A stretch of 64,000 nt of DNA. Origin: an uncultured Macellibacteroides sp. Its GTDB lineage: Bacteria > Bacteroidota > Bacteroidia > Bacteroidales > Tannerellaceae. Positions 53,438 through 63,521 of the stretch are shown in pieces. The notes under the pieces are model-generated. The model made no database searches, had not been told where the DNA came from, and saw only the letters and a program-made list of their open reading frames with translations. Position 1 is the stretch's first letter. Every line of letters begins with the position of its first letter. A program made the position numbers and the translations under genes. Location of the stretch: positions 1,488,001-1,552,000 of the forward strand of contig NZ_OY762974.1 in NCBI RefSeq assembly GCF_963667135.1. The letters are read 5' to 3'.

Positions 53438-54904
53438 ATGTGCATTAAAAGAATTACATGTAACGTGGTTGGTCTGGGGTTGTTAACGTCCGTACTTTTC
53501 TCTGCTTGTACTGCGCAGAAGAAAGTGAGTGCGTATGTTACCACCGCAGACCAGTCCATGGTCTTTAAACCTTTATCCATTCCGGTGGATAAAGGTTCAT
53601 CTTCGGATGCGAATACGATTGTGTTGAATCCTGCTGTAAAATACCAGGAGATGGATGGCTTTGGTGCCGCGATTACCGGTTCGACGTGCTATAATCTGCT
53701 AAAGATGACAGCGCAGGACCGTGCAGCGTTACTGAAGGAAACCTTCGATCCGGTTCAGGGTATGGGGTATAGTTATATTCGTATCGCTATGGGATGTTCC
53801 GATTTTTCGATGGAAGAGTACACCCATTGCGACTCGGTCGGAATCGAGAACTTTGCTATTCATGAACTGGATAAGCGCGATCTATTCCCTATTTTGAAAG
53901 AGATTCTGGCAATTAATCCGAAGGTAAAGATAATGAGCTCGCCCTGGACTCCTCCCATATGGATGAAGGTGAACAATCTGAAGGAATGCAAGCCTTTTCC
54001 GTCATGGATAAATGGTCAGCTTAATCCTGCATTCTATCAGGACTATGCGACTTATTTTGTGAAATTTATCCAGGCTATGGAAAAAGAAGGTTTCCACATT
54101 GACGCGACAACGATTCAGAATGAACCGCTAAACAGAGGAAATTCTGCTTCCTTGTTCATGACCTGGCAGGAACAGCGTGATTTCATTAAAACGGCTTTGG
54201 GTCCGGCTTTCAAAAAGGCGGGTATTAAGACTAAAATCGTTGCTTACGACCATAACTACAATTACGATTATCCGGATAAAGAGGAGTGTGCTGATCAGGT
54301 AGGTTATCCCGAACATATTTATGCAGATCCGGAAGCAGCTCAGTATATTGATGGAGCCGCTTTTCACGCATATGGAGGAGATAAGCAAGAAATGCTTCGT
54401 ATTCACAATGTGCGTCCGGACAAGAATCTTTATTTTACGGAGATTTCAATCGGAGAGTGGGGGGATGGTTACTCTTTTGCAAGCGATTTAATGTGGAATT
54501 TGCGCGAAGTAGGCATTGGAACTATTAATAATTTTAGTAAAGCGATTATGGTGTGGAACCTGATGCTTGACGATAAACATGCTCCTTATCGTCCTCATGG
54601 ATGCAACATGTGTCTGGGTGCCATTGATATTAGTTCTACTGATTACAAGACGATGGTAAAAAACAGCCACTATTATGCTATGGGCCATTTGTCTAAGGTA
54701 ATCAAGCCCGGGGCTTATCGAATCGGGGTTTCTGATTGGCAGAAAAAGGGTATTTATTATACAGCCGTTATGAATCCGGATGGTTCTTATGGCATTGTTT
54801 TGCAAAATGAGACAGATGTTGCTGTTGATATTAAGGTTTCCGAAGGAAATAACACCTTTCATTTTGCTGTACCAGCCAAAAGCGTCAACTCCTTTATTTG
54901 GTAA
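53438..54904 (+). CDS. Second GH30 glycosidase lipoprotein
   Basis: The 488-residue enzyme has Glu229 in TIQNEPLNR (acid/base) and Glu335 in LYFTEISIG (nucleophile), both checked at codon level. The lipobox (FSAC, Cys24) is followed by TAQKKV without acidic residues, so retention on the periplasmic side is plausible, in contrast to the first GH30. Sequence and length match the first GH30 closely (about 60% similarity in the core), so it arose by duplication with divergence, probably to act on imported oligosaccharides. It starts 6 bp after the SusE-like gene, so one transcript covers them. Confidence 0.83.
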   Translation: MCIKRITCNVVGLGLLTSVLFSACTAQKKVSAYVTTADQSMVFKPLSIPVDKGSSSDANTIVLNPAVKYQEMDGFGAAITGSTCYNLLKMTAQDRAALLKETFDPVQGMGYSYIRIAMGCSDFSMEEYTHCDSVGIENFAIHELDKRDLFPILKEILAINPKVKIMSSPWTPPIWMKVNNLKECKPFPSWINGQLNPAFYQDYATYFVKFIQAMEKEGFHIDATTIQNEPLNRGNSASLFMTWQEQRDFIKTALGPAFKKAGIKTKIVAYDHNYNYDYPDKEECADQVGYPEHIYADPEAAQYIDGAAFHAYGGDKQEMLRIHNVRPDKNLYFTEISIGEWGDGYSFASDLMWNLREVGIGTINNFSKAIMVWNLMLDDKHAPYRPHGCNMCLGAIDISSTDYKTMVKNSHYYAMGHLSKVIKPGAYRIGVSDWQKKGIYYTAVMNPDGSYGIVLQNETDVAVDIKVSEGNNTFHFAVPAKSVNSFIW

Positions 54905-54928
54905 AAGTTACTTAACAATTTATGAGAT

Positions 54929-57172
54929 ATGAATAAAAGAATTATCGCCTGTTGTTTACTGTTGGCTGCTTTGGCTTCCTGCCAAAGTTCCACTTCTGTG
55001 AAAAGCACCGATGTAGAAAAGAGAGTGGAGGAGCTCCTCGCAAAGATGACGTTGGAAGAAAAGATTGGTCAGATGAACCAGATAAGTCCTTCCGGAGACG
55101 TCAATTCCAATGCGGAGCTTATTAAAAAGGGTGAGGTCGGATCCATCCTGAATATAGCCGATGCTAAGACCATTAATGCTTACCAGCGCACCGCTGTCGA
55201 GCAGTCGCGTCTGGGTATTCCTTTGATTGTTGGCCGGGATGTTATCCATGGATTCAAGACCATTTTCCCGATACCACTGGGACAGGCCGCCTCTTTTAAC
55301 CCTCAGCTGATTGCCGATGGTGCCCGTGTGGCCGCCATTGAAGCTGCTTCGGTGGGGGTACGGTGGACTTTTGCCCCGATGGTCGACATCTCCCGCGATC
55401 CGCGGTGGGGACGTATTGCCGAGAGTCTTGGCGAGGATACCTACCTCACTTCGGTATTGGGTGCTGCGATGGTAAAAGGTTTCCAGGGAGACTCCCTGAG
55501 TAATCCCACATCGATTGCCGCCTGTCCGAAACACTTTGTGGGTTACGGAGCAGCAGAAGGTGGACGAGACTATAACTCGACCAACATCCCCGAACGCCAG
55601 TTGCGTAATGTTTACCTTCCTTCGTTCGAGGCAGCGGCCAAAGCCGGAGCCGCGACGTATATGACTTCGTTCAATGCCAACGACGGAATACCCGCTTCTG
55701 GTAATGGCTTTATCCTGAAAGAGGTTCTTCGCAAGGAGTGGAAGTTTGACGGATTTGTAGTCTCCGACTGGGCTTCAATAGGAGAGATGATTCCTCACGG
55801 TTTCTGCAAGGACGAAAAGGAAGCAGCCTTAAAGGCGGTAAATGCGGGCGTTGATATGGAAATGGTAAGCTACACCTACGTAAAGCACCTCAAAGCGTTG
55901 ATAGCCGAAGGGAAAGTAAAGGAAGCAACCATCGACGATGCGGTACGCAACATTCTTCGGGTAAAGTTCCGTCTGGGACTGTTCGAGAATCCGTATGTAG
56001 ACGAAAGCAAACCTTCAGTACTGTATGCGGAAGAACACCTTGCCAAAGCGAAGGAAGCAGCCATAGAATCAGCCGTTCTGTTGAAGAACGACGGCGATAT
56101 CCTGCCACTTAAAGAAAACATAAAAACCATAGCCGTTGTAGGCCCAATGGCCGATGCCCCTCACGATCAGATGGGAACGTGGGTATTTGACGGGGACAAA
56201 ACCCATACCCAAACACCGTTAAAGGCATTGCAGGCAGCTTATGGTGATAAGATTAACATAGTATACGCTCCGGGCTTAACCTATAGCCGAGATCCGGAAA
56301 CAAGCGGAATAGCCGCCGCCGTACGTGCCGCCGCCAGTGCGGATATTGTCCTTGCCTTCGTGGGAGAGGAATCCATCCTGTCGGGTGAGGCGCACTGTCT
56401 GGCCAACCTGAACCTTCAGGGGGTTCAGAGCCAGCTGATTGAAGCGGTATCGAAGACCGGCAAACCGGTGGTAACGATTGTAATGGCAGGTAGACCGCTG
56501 ACTATTGGCAAGGAAGCGTCCTTGTCCAGGGCGTTGCTTTACAGCTTCCATCCGGGCACTATGGGTGGCCCCGCCTTGGCGGACTTATTGTTTGGCAAGG
56601 CCGTTCCCAGCGGCAAGCTGCCGGTAACCTTCCCCAAGGAAGTAGGTCAGATCCCGATGTACTACAGTCATTACAATACAGGTCGTCCTTATCAGGGCAC
56701 CGAAACGATGCTAAAAGATATCCCTGCCGAAGCCGGCCAAACGTCCTTGGGTAATACGTCCTTTTACCTGGATGCAGGCTTTGAACCCTTGTATCCGTTT
56801 GGATACGGCTTATCTTACAGCAAGTTTACGTACAACAACGTGAAGTTATCGGGCACCAAGCTAAAGACGACGGATGTGTTGACAGTCAGCTTCGACTTGA
56901 CCAATGCCGGCAAATACGATGCGACAGAGGTAGCCCAGCTTTACGTGCAGGATAAGTTTGGATCTGTAGCCCGTCCGGTAAAGGAACTTAAACGGTTTGA
57001 CCGGATAGCTTTGACGGCCGGCGAAACCAAGACGGTCACCTTTACCTTACCGATAGAAGAGCTTGCTTTCTGGAACATCGACATGCAGCATGTTGTAGAA
57101 GCCGGCGACTTTAACCTGTGGGTAGGTCCCAATAGTCAGGAAGGCATTGAAAGTTCTTTCGTTGTGGAATAA
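54929..57172 (+). CDS. bglX: GH3 beta-glucosidase (BglX-like)
   Basis: The 747-residue lipoprotein (MNKRIIACCLLLAALASC, Cys18) has a GH3 barrel with the catalytic nucleophile Asp280 in FVVSDWASIG (codon checked), substrate-contact KHFVGYGAAEGGRDYNST and GRDVIHGFKT. The second domain has FVGEESILSGEAHCLANL, and a C-terminal fibronectin-like domain (LYPFGYGLSYSKFTYNN) follows. It removes terminal beta-linked glucose from oligosaccharides, probably in the periplasm (no acidic export signal). The GC content of the second half is visibly higher than the neighbouring genes. It is the last gene of PUL1, followed by a strong terminator. Confidence 0.9.
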   Translation: MNKRIIACCLLLAALASCQSSTSVKSTDVEKRVEELLAKMTLEEKIGQMNQISPSGDVNSNAELIKKGEVGSILNIADAKTINAYQRTAVEQSRLGIPLIVGRDVIHGFKTIFPIPLGQAASFNPQLIADGARVAAIEAASVGVRWTFAPMVDISRDPRWGRIAESLGEDTYLTSVLGAAMVKGFQGDSLSNPTSIAACPKHFVGYGAAEGGRDYNSTNIPERQLRNVYLPSFEAAAKAGAATYMTSFNANDGIPASGNGFILKEVLRKEWKFDGFVVSDWASIGEMIPHGFCKDEKEAALKAVNAGVDMEMVSYTYVKHLKALIAEGKVKEATIDDAVRNILRVKFRLGLFENPYVDESKPSVLYAEEHLAKAKEAAIESAVLLKNDGDILPLKENIKTIAVVGPMADAPHDQMGTWVFDGDKTHTQTPLKALQAAYGDKINIVYAPGLTYSRDPETSGIAAAVRAAASADIVLAFVGEESILSGEAHCLANLNLQGVQSQLIEAVSKTGKPVVTIVMAGRPLTIGKEASLSRALLYSFHPGTMGGPALADLLFGKAVPSGKLPVTFPKEVGQIPMYYSHYNTGRPYQGTETMLKDIPAEAGQTSLGNTSFYLDAGFEPLYPFGYGLSYSKFTYNNVKLSGTKLKTTDVLTVSFDLTNAGKYDATEVAQLYVQDKFGSVARPVKELKRFDRIALTAGETKTVTFTLPIEELAFWNIDMQHVVEAGDFNLWVGPNSQEGIESSFVVE

Positions 57173-57212
57173 ATATTTTACCAGGAGCTCTCCCAGTAAT
57201 CAATTGAAGTTA

Positions 57213-57248
57213 ATCCCGGAAGTGTATAGATCGCTTCCGGGATTTTTT
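57213..57248 (+). terminator. PUL1 terminator
   Basis: The stem ATCCCGGAAG (57213-57222) / CTTCCGGGAT (57234-57243) with an 11-base loop is followed by TTTTTT. It ends the operon after GH3. Confidence 0.9.
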
Positions 57249-57280
57249 GATTTTACATGTATCTTATTGTTTGTTTTTTG

Positions 57281-57288
57281 TACATTTG
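57281..57288 (+). promoter_or_regulatory. -7 element (TACATTTG) of the PUL2 regulator
   Basis: TACATTTG lies 32 bp before the ATG at 57321 and is identical to the element of the PUL1 regulator. Confidence 0.55.
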
Positions 57289-57320
57289 TGTTTGTTAATG
57301 AATTTGAATACTAACGAGTG

Positions 57321-60194
57321 ATGTATATAAACCGCATAACCTATACCTTTTGTCTTTTATTGTTGTTAACCACGAACTTGTTTGCGGAATGGAATAATTA
57401 TGTAATAAATTACAAGAAAGAACTTTTTGGCAAAGGATCAAAGACGTGGCAAATAAAAGCTTATAACGAGAATTGGATTTATTTCGGTAACAAAAACGGG
57501 TTGCTGCAATACGAAGGAAGTGATTGGAAACGCTATCCGCTTCACAATGAATCCGATGTCAGGTCACTATTTGTTTCTAAAAAATTGAATCGCATCTATG
57601 TGGGAGGTGACAGCGAATTTGGTTATTTCCAACCGCATACCAATGGTCAGCTTCGTTATACCAATCTTTCAGACTCACTTCCTCCTGAAAAAAGATTCAA
57701 TGGATCTTACTGGGGAGTTTATCAGGTTGATAATCTTTTCTATTATGTGGCAGATTGGGTGGTTGTTAAGCAGTTCGGAGATGAATTCTCGCTGATATCC
57801 GCTTCTGCCAAAATAGACTGCTCGGGTGTTGTTAACGGTTCATTGTATATAGGGACTTCCAAAGGGGTATTTGTATTGGTTGGAAATAAATTTTTTCCGC
57901 TTACAGGAGGTGATTTGCTTAAAGGAAAACACATCCGGAGTATTGTATCTTATCGAACCGGCATGTTAGTTGCAACAGCCCTTGATGGCCTTTACTACGT
58001 TGAAGCGTCTGCGGTTACTCCTCTTATAACCGGCGCAGAGTCATTTATGAGAGCAAATGAAGTGTTTTCTCTGGCTGTTTCAGGCGATTTGCTGGCCATT
58101 GGAACGGTTCGTCGCGGCCTTGTTTTGGTGGACAGGCAAAACCACTATATCCGATATTTTAATGAACGTAACGGTTTGCAAAACAATACAGTTCTATCCA
58201 TAAGCTTCGATAACCGGAATAATCTGTGGCTGGGACTTGATAACGGCATCGACTATATTTCTTTAAATACTCCTTTTACAAATCTATATACTTACCCATA
58301 TTCATCAGGTGCCGGTTATTCTTCCCTTGTCTATAAAGGATCACTTTATCTGGGAACTAATAGCGGCGTATACCGCACAGCATGGCCGGTTCGTTTTGGA
58401 GAAACTTCGGCCGATATCGAATTTATTCCTCAATTAAGCGGGCAGGTATGGGATCTGCGGGAGATTGATGGCAAGTTGTTCTGTATGCATGACAAGGGCC
58501 TTTTTATTCTGGATGGTAATAAAATTGAATCAGTACCCGGATTACGCGGTGTGTGGACCTGTACTTCTGGTTACTTAGCCAACGGTAAATTATGGGTTGG
58601 ATCGTATGACGGGCTCTATTTACTAAGGCTTTCGGACGGTAAGTGGCGAGTTGAAAAGAAGATCGATGGTCTGTCTGATTGGTTTAAAAACTTTGAATTT
58701 GAATCTCCCGATGTGGTTTGGATACGTAATACATCAGAAGGGGCATTGCGTGTAGAGATAGATACTACAAATTACACCGTTAAAAGAAGCCGTTTTTACA
58801 CAATCAGGGATGGATTTAAGTCCACGCGTAATCTTTTTATTAATAAAATAAATAAATCACTTTACTTTTCCACCGACTCCGGACTTTATGAGTACAATTC
58901 AAAGAGCAACCGAATGGAAGTAAGCAAAACGATCCCTTCTTCTTTTCCTCACTCAATACTTCAAAAGCGCGGTTCTTATGTATTTGGAATGGACGTTGAC
59001 GGAATCGGAATGCTTAAACAAGACGCATCGGGAAAAGTCGTAAATGCGCATGTATATCCCATTAATCACAAGCAAACAGACTTTATTCAATATTATGAAA
59101 CCTTTCAGGTGATAGACGACTCGACGGTTATCATACCAAATGAAAATGGTTTTTCACTTCTTGATCTTAAATTCAGTAAATCCCGGGAAGCTGGCAACGA
59201 GCTTTTTATTAAAAATGTTTATGCCACTTTTCCTAAGGATACGCTCTTGTATTCTGCGAACTTTATGGAGAAAGGATTCGTTCCCGAAATAGACTTTAAA
59301 AATAATTCTCTTCGTTTTGAATACACCATCCACTCTTTTGATCAGGAAAAGTTGGTTCGTTACCGTTATAAACTAAGTCCGGACGGAGCTTGGTCGGATC
59401 CTTCTTCGTCCGAGTCAAAGGAGTTCAGTGACCTGCATGAAGGTAGTTATACCTTTTGGGTTGAAGCTATTGGCAACGACGGACTTGTTTCGACGACCTC
59501 TTTTTCCTTTGTGATTCTTCCGCCTTGGTACCGGTCCATGTGGGCCTATTTAGTCTATTTTCTGTTACTTGTTGTTTTTCTTTATCTGGTTTATCTGTGG
59601 GATGAATGGCGAATCAGGCGTAAAAAGCAACATGAAATAGCAATTAAAGAGAAAGAGATGTGGCTGAAAGAGCAGCAATTCATCAAGGCTACGGCGCTTC
59701 AGGAGGGAGAGATTATGCGTCTTAACAACGAGAAGTTAGAATATGAACTAAAACACAAAAGCCAGGAAATGGCCAATTTGATGATAAACTTTGCCCGAAA
59801 GAATGAAGTACTGGCTGATATCAAGGAGGAGCTTTTCAAGGTGATGGCCGAAATGAAAGGAGAACCGTTTGTTAAGGTAAAACGAATGCTTGTAACTGTA
59901 AATAACAGCATCGATTCCAACATGCAGTCTGATGAACTGCTGAAACGTTTTGAAGAACAGTTCGATCTGGTTCATAACAATTTTATGAAAAAATTAAGTG
60001 AAAGGCATCCCGACCTAACGTTAAGCGAACGTAAGATGTGTGCTTTTCTTAAGATGGATCTTTCATCGAAAGAGATGGCTCCCCTGTTAAATATGTCTGT
60101 TCGTGGGGTAGAAGCTTTACGATACAGACTACGCAAAAGAATTGGTCTGGATCGGGAAGTGAATTTACTTGAGTATTTAAATGCTATTGATTAA
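57321..60194 (+). CDS. PUL2 regulator: propeller / Y_Y_Y / TM / LuxR-type HTH
   Basis: The GTG at 57318 is directly followed by ATG at 57321; the ATG is taken, giving 957 residues. The architecture is the same as the 43067 product: signal peptide ending FAEWNNYVIN, propellers, Y_Y_Y ending LPPWYRS, one membrane helix, coiled coil, LuxR-type HTH (LSSKEMAPLLNMSVRGVEAL). The sequence is closely paralogous, and the HTH recognition region is almost identical, while codon use differs (more AT-rich here). Because the operator-like repeats of both PULs are also alike, cross-regulation is plausible. It lacks any kinase or receiver domain. Confidence 0.88.
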   Translation: MYINRITYTFCLLLLLTTNLFAEWNNYVINYKKELFGKGSKTWQIKAYNENWIYFGNKNGLLQYEGSDWKRYPLHNESDVRSLFVSKKLNRIYVGGDSEFGYFQPHTNGQLRYTNLSDSLPPEKRFNGSYWGVYQVDNLFYYVADWVVVKQFGDEFSLISASAKIDCSGVVNGSLYIGTSKGVFVLVGNKFFPLTGGDLLKGKHIRSIVSYRTGMLVATALDGLYYVEASAVTPLITGAESFMRANEVFSLAVSGDLLAIGTVRRGLVLVDRQNHYIRYFNERNGLQNNTVLSISFDNRNNLWLGLDNGIDYISLNTPFTNLYTYPYSSGAGYSSLVYKGSLYLGTNSGVYRTAWPVRFGETSADIEFIPQLSGQVWDLREIDGKLFCMHDKGLFILDGNKIESVPGLRGVWTCTSGYLANGKLWVGSYDGLYLLRLSDGKWRVEKKIDGLSDWFKNFEFESPDVVWIRNTSEGALRVEIDTTNYTVKRSRFYTIRDGFKSTRNLFINKINKSLYFSTDSGLYEYNSKSNRMEVSKTIPSSFPHSILQKRGSYVFGMDVDGIGMLKQDASGKVVNAHVYPINHKQTDFIQYYETFQVIDDSTVIIPNENGFSLLDLKFSKSREAGNELFIKNVYATFPKDTLLYSANFMEKGFVPEIDFKNNSLRFEYTIHSFDQEKLVRYRYKLSPDGAWSDPSSSESKEFSDLHEGSYTFWVEAIGNDGLVSTTSFSFVILPPWYRSMWAYLVYFLLLVVFLYLVYLWDEWRIRRKKQHEIAIKEKEMWLKEQQFIKATALQEGEIMRLNNEKLEYELKHKSQEMANLMINFARKNEVLADIKEELFKVMAEMKGEPFVKVKRMLVTVNNSIDSNMQSDELLKRFEEQFDLVHNNFMKKLSERHPDLTLSERKMCAFLKMDLSSKEMAPLLNMSVRGVEALRYRLRKRIGLDREVNLLEYLNAID

Positions 60195-60215
60195 TAGCTA
60201 TTTATGGTTTTTAAT

Positions 60216-60303
60216 CGTATTGTTGCCGTATTAATTTTGAGCGTTTGCCGTATTTGCGTGTAGGTTATATTTCATTTTCGCATATTTTATTAACTTATGT
60301 TTG
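60216..60303 (+). promoter_or_regulatory. PUL2 susC promoter with CGTATT direct repeats
   Basis: CGTATT occurs at 60216-60221, 60227-60232 and 60249-60254 (steps of 11 and 22 bp). The -7 element TATGTTTG is at 60296-60303. The last two repeats have the same 22-bp spacing and distance to the -7 element (47-48 bp) as in PUL1. Confidence 0.5.
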
Positions 60304-60341
60304 CAACTGTTTAGACACAGTCAATCTTAATTTAATAATTT

Positions 60342-63300
60342 ATGAGAAATTTATTAGTAATCGTGTTTCTATGGTGCACTGCCTTTTCTGTATTTGCACA
60401 AGATATACAGATTAAAGGAGTAGTGGTATCGGGAGGGGACAATTTTCCGCTTCCAGGTGTTAACGTAGTTGTGAAAGGGACCACAATTGGTACTATGACC
60501 GACCTAACCGGTCAATTCTCGTTTGCTGTTCCGGCAAAAAGTATTTTATCCATAACGTATATTGGTTATAAACCAGTTGAGGTAATAGCCGACGGCTCTA
60601 AAGTCATGAACATTGTTTTACAAGAAGACAGTGAGTTACTTGACGAGGTCGTAGTAGTAGGTTATGGTGTACAAAAGAAGAGTGTGGTTACTGCAGCCAT
60701 CAGCCGCGTAACAGCCGAAGATCTGAATAATACAACCCCTTCACGTATTGAAGATGCACTGAAAGGAAAAGTATCAGGTGTTCAGATCACACAAAGTTCT
60801 GGTCAGCCGGGAGCCGACTCCAAGGTACGTATCCGTGGTGTTGGTACGGTAAACAACAGTGAGCCGCTTTACATTGTAGATGGTATGCCGGTAGACGGAG
60901 GTATTAATTACCTGAATCCTACAGATATCCAATCAGTGGAAATTTTAAAAGATGCTGCATCCGCAGCTATTTATGGAGCACGTGCTGCCAATGGAGTAAT
61001 TCTTGTTACTACTAAAAGCGGTACTTCCGGAAGACCAACATCAGTTACGACTTTACCTATGGAATCCAAAACCCATGGAAAAAAAGAGCTGTTCTTGATG
61101 CTACACAGTACATGACGCTGATGAATGAAGTGTCAGTGAATGATGGAGGTGCACCGAAGTATGCAGCCGATCAGATTGCTTCGGCAGGTAAGGGGACCGA
61201 TTGGCAGGATGAAACATTTAATTATGACGCACCTGTTCAGAGTCATCAGGTAAGCATCAACGGAGGATCCGACAAAATTGTTTATTTCCTCTCTTTAGGC
61301 TATTTCGATCAGGAAGGTATTGTGGGTGGTAACTACGGAAAGTCTAACTACAACAGATGGTCACTTCGTACAAACAGCACATACAATGTGTTTGATACAA
61401 AAGACCGTTCATTCCTGAATAAAATGCGTGTGGGAGTTAATGTCAGCTACGCCAGATCTAAATCTTCAGGTATCGAAACCAACTCTGAATACGGATCCGT
61501 ATTAGGAAGTGCATTGGCTTTTGATCCTACGGTTTCCGTATATGCAAAAGATCCGGCCTCTGTGCTTGCTTCTTACCCAAACGCTGTTAAAGACAAAGAT
61601 GGCAATGTTTTCTCTATTCCTTCCGGAGGTTTTCAGGAAATTGCCAATCCGGTTGGTATGCTTAATGCACCTACCTCGTCAACCCTGAATGAAGATAAAT
61701 TTGTAGCCAGCTTCTGGGGTGAACTAGACTTGTATGAAGGTCTGAAGTTTAAATCAAGCTACGGAGCCGACCTTGCTTTCTGGGGAAATGATGGTTACAC
61801 ATTCCCTTACTTCCTGGCAACCCAAGGAAAGAACATTACGCAGAGTTCTGTATATTCCAATATGCACAGAGGATTTACCTGGCAGGTGGAAAATACCCTT
61901 ACCTATACAAAGTCGTTCGCCGAAAAGCATAACCTGACTGTATTATTGGGTCAGTCAGCCAAAGAATATACGCTGCGCGAATTGTTTGGCGACGATTTCG
62001 ATTTGCTGGAAACCAACCCCGATAAGGCAAACATCAATTCAGCAATCGCAGACCGCGATGAAGAACGTGTAGCTGGTGGTACAGGAGGGTTCTCAAATCA
62101 GACACTTGCTTCTTATTTCGGACGTATTGATTACAACTTCGACGAACGTTACATGATTCAGGCTACCGTTCGCCGTGACGGTTCTTCAAACTTCGGTCCA
62201 AATCACAAATGGGCAGTATTTCCTTCCGTTTCTTTAGGTTGGAATGTAACCAATGAAGCCTTTATGGAAAGTCGCCCGGAATGGTTCAGCAACCTGAAAA
62301 TCAGAGGTAGCTGGGGTAAGAATGGTAACGAACGTATCGGTCAGTTCCGCTATACCAGTTTAATGGATGGTGGTCAGAACTATTATTTCGGATCGGGCGA
62401 TAACGCAGCCATGCAGTATGGTAGCAGTCCTTCAAAAATTGCGAATCCGGATGTAAAATGGGAAGAATCAGAGCAGCTTGACTTAGGTTTTGAATCTCGC
62501 TTTTTCAACAATGCGCTCACTTTTAGTTTTGACTATTTCAAAAAGAATACCAACGGTATGTTGATGGACCAGCCAATTCCGGCTTATGTAGGAAAAGGGG
62601 CTCCTATCGCCAATGCGGGAGATATGCAAAACTGGGGTCTTGAGTTTGAGTCTACTTATAAAATGCAGATTGAAGATTTCACATTCAATATCGGAGCCAA
62701 CGCTTCTTACCTGAACAACAAGCTTATCAAATTGGGAAATGCTTCCGGCGAAGCTATCTATGCTGATGCAGGAGCTTCGGGTGTAGGCAGCTATGTAAAA
62801 GGTAAGAACGGCGAAGTTTATCCATACTTCTACGGATACAAGACAGGTGGAATTCTGCAAACACAGCAACAGGCTAACGAATATAATACCAAATTTAATG
62901 AAAGTGCACAGCCCGGTGACGTAATCTTCCAGGATATTGCCGGTGCAACAGATGCAAACGGTAATGCAGTTCCAGACGGAAAGATTACCGATGCTGATAA
63001 AACCAAAATTGGGAAGGGTATGCCCGACTGGACATTTGGTCTAAGTATGGGTGCAGATTGGAAAGGCTTCGATTTGAATCTTTTCTTCCAGGGAACAGCC
63101 GGAAACGATGTGTTCGACTTCTCTCAACGTGGAGATATTCAGGCAATGAACCGTCCGTCGTGGATGTTGGATCGTTGGATTGGCGAAGGTACATCAAACA
63201 AAATTCCCCGCATGACAGCTGTTAACCCGAACCGTAACTGGCGTTCATCCGATTTGTACGTGAAAGATGGTTCTTATATACGTCTGAAAACGATCCAACT

Positions 63301-63508
63301 TGGCTATACTTTGCCTTCTGCTCTTTTGCAGAAAGCATCCGTTCAACGTCTTCGTTTGTTCGTTACCGCAGAAAACCTGCTTACATTTACTGATTACGAT
63401 GGCTTTGATCCGGAAATCGCAGCAGGCGATTATTTCAATATCGGTGTAGACAAGGGAATCTATCCGCAGTCAAGAACTATTTCGGTAGGTGCAAACCTTA
63501 CTTTCTAA
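60342..63508 (+). pseudogene. susC: SusC-family receptor of PUL2, interrupted by a frameshift
   Basis: Frame 1 runs from the ATG at 60342 to a stop at 61113-61115 and covers the signal peptide, the carboxypeptidase-like domain, the TonB box (DEVVVVGYG) and most of the plug (AIYGARAANGVILVTTKSG). Homology continues one frame over from about 61038 (NISYDFTYGIQNPWKKRAVL then DATQYMTLMNEV) and stays open to 63508, ending in a complete barrel (VGANLTF). A single base missing near 61036-61040, in CCAACA where CCAAACA would restore the frame, explains it. The rest is undamaged, so the change is recent or a sequencing/assembly error. Confidence 0.88.
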
Positions 63509-63521
63509 TCTTAAAAACAGT

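Noticed and set aside
61030-61115. Programmed frameshift in the PUL2 susC
   Set aside because: There is no slippery heptamer and no following structure at the frame change. A simple one-base loss explains it.
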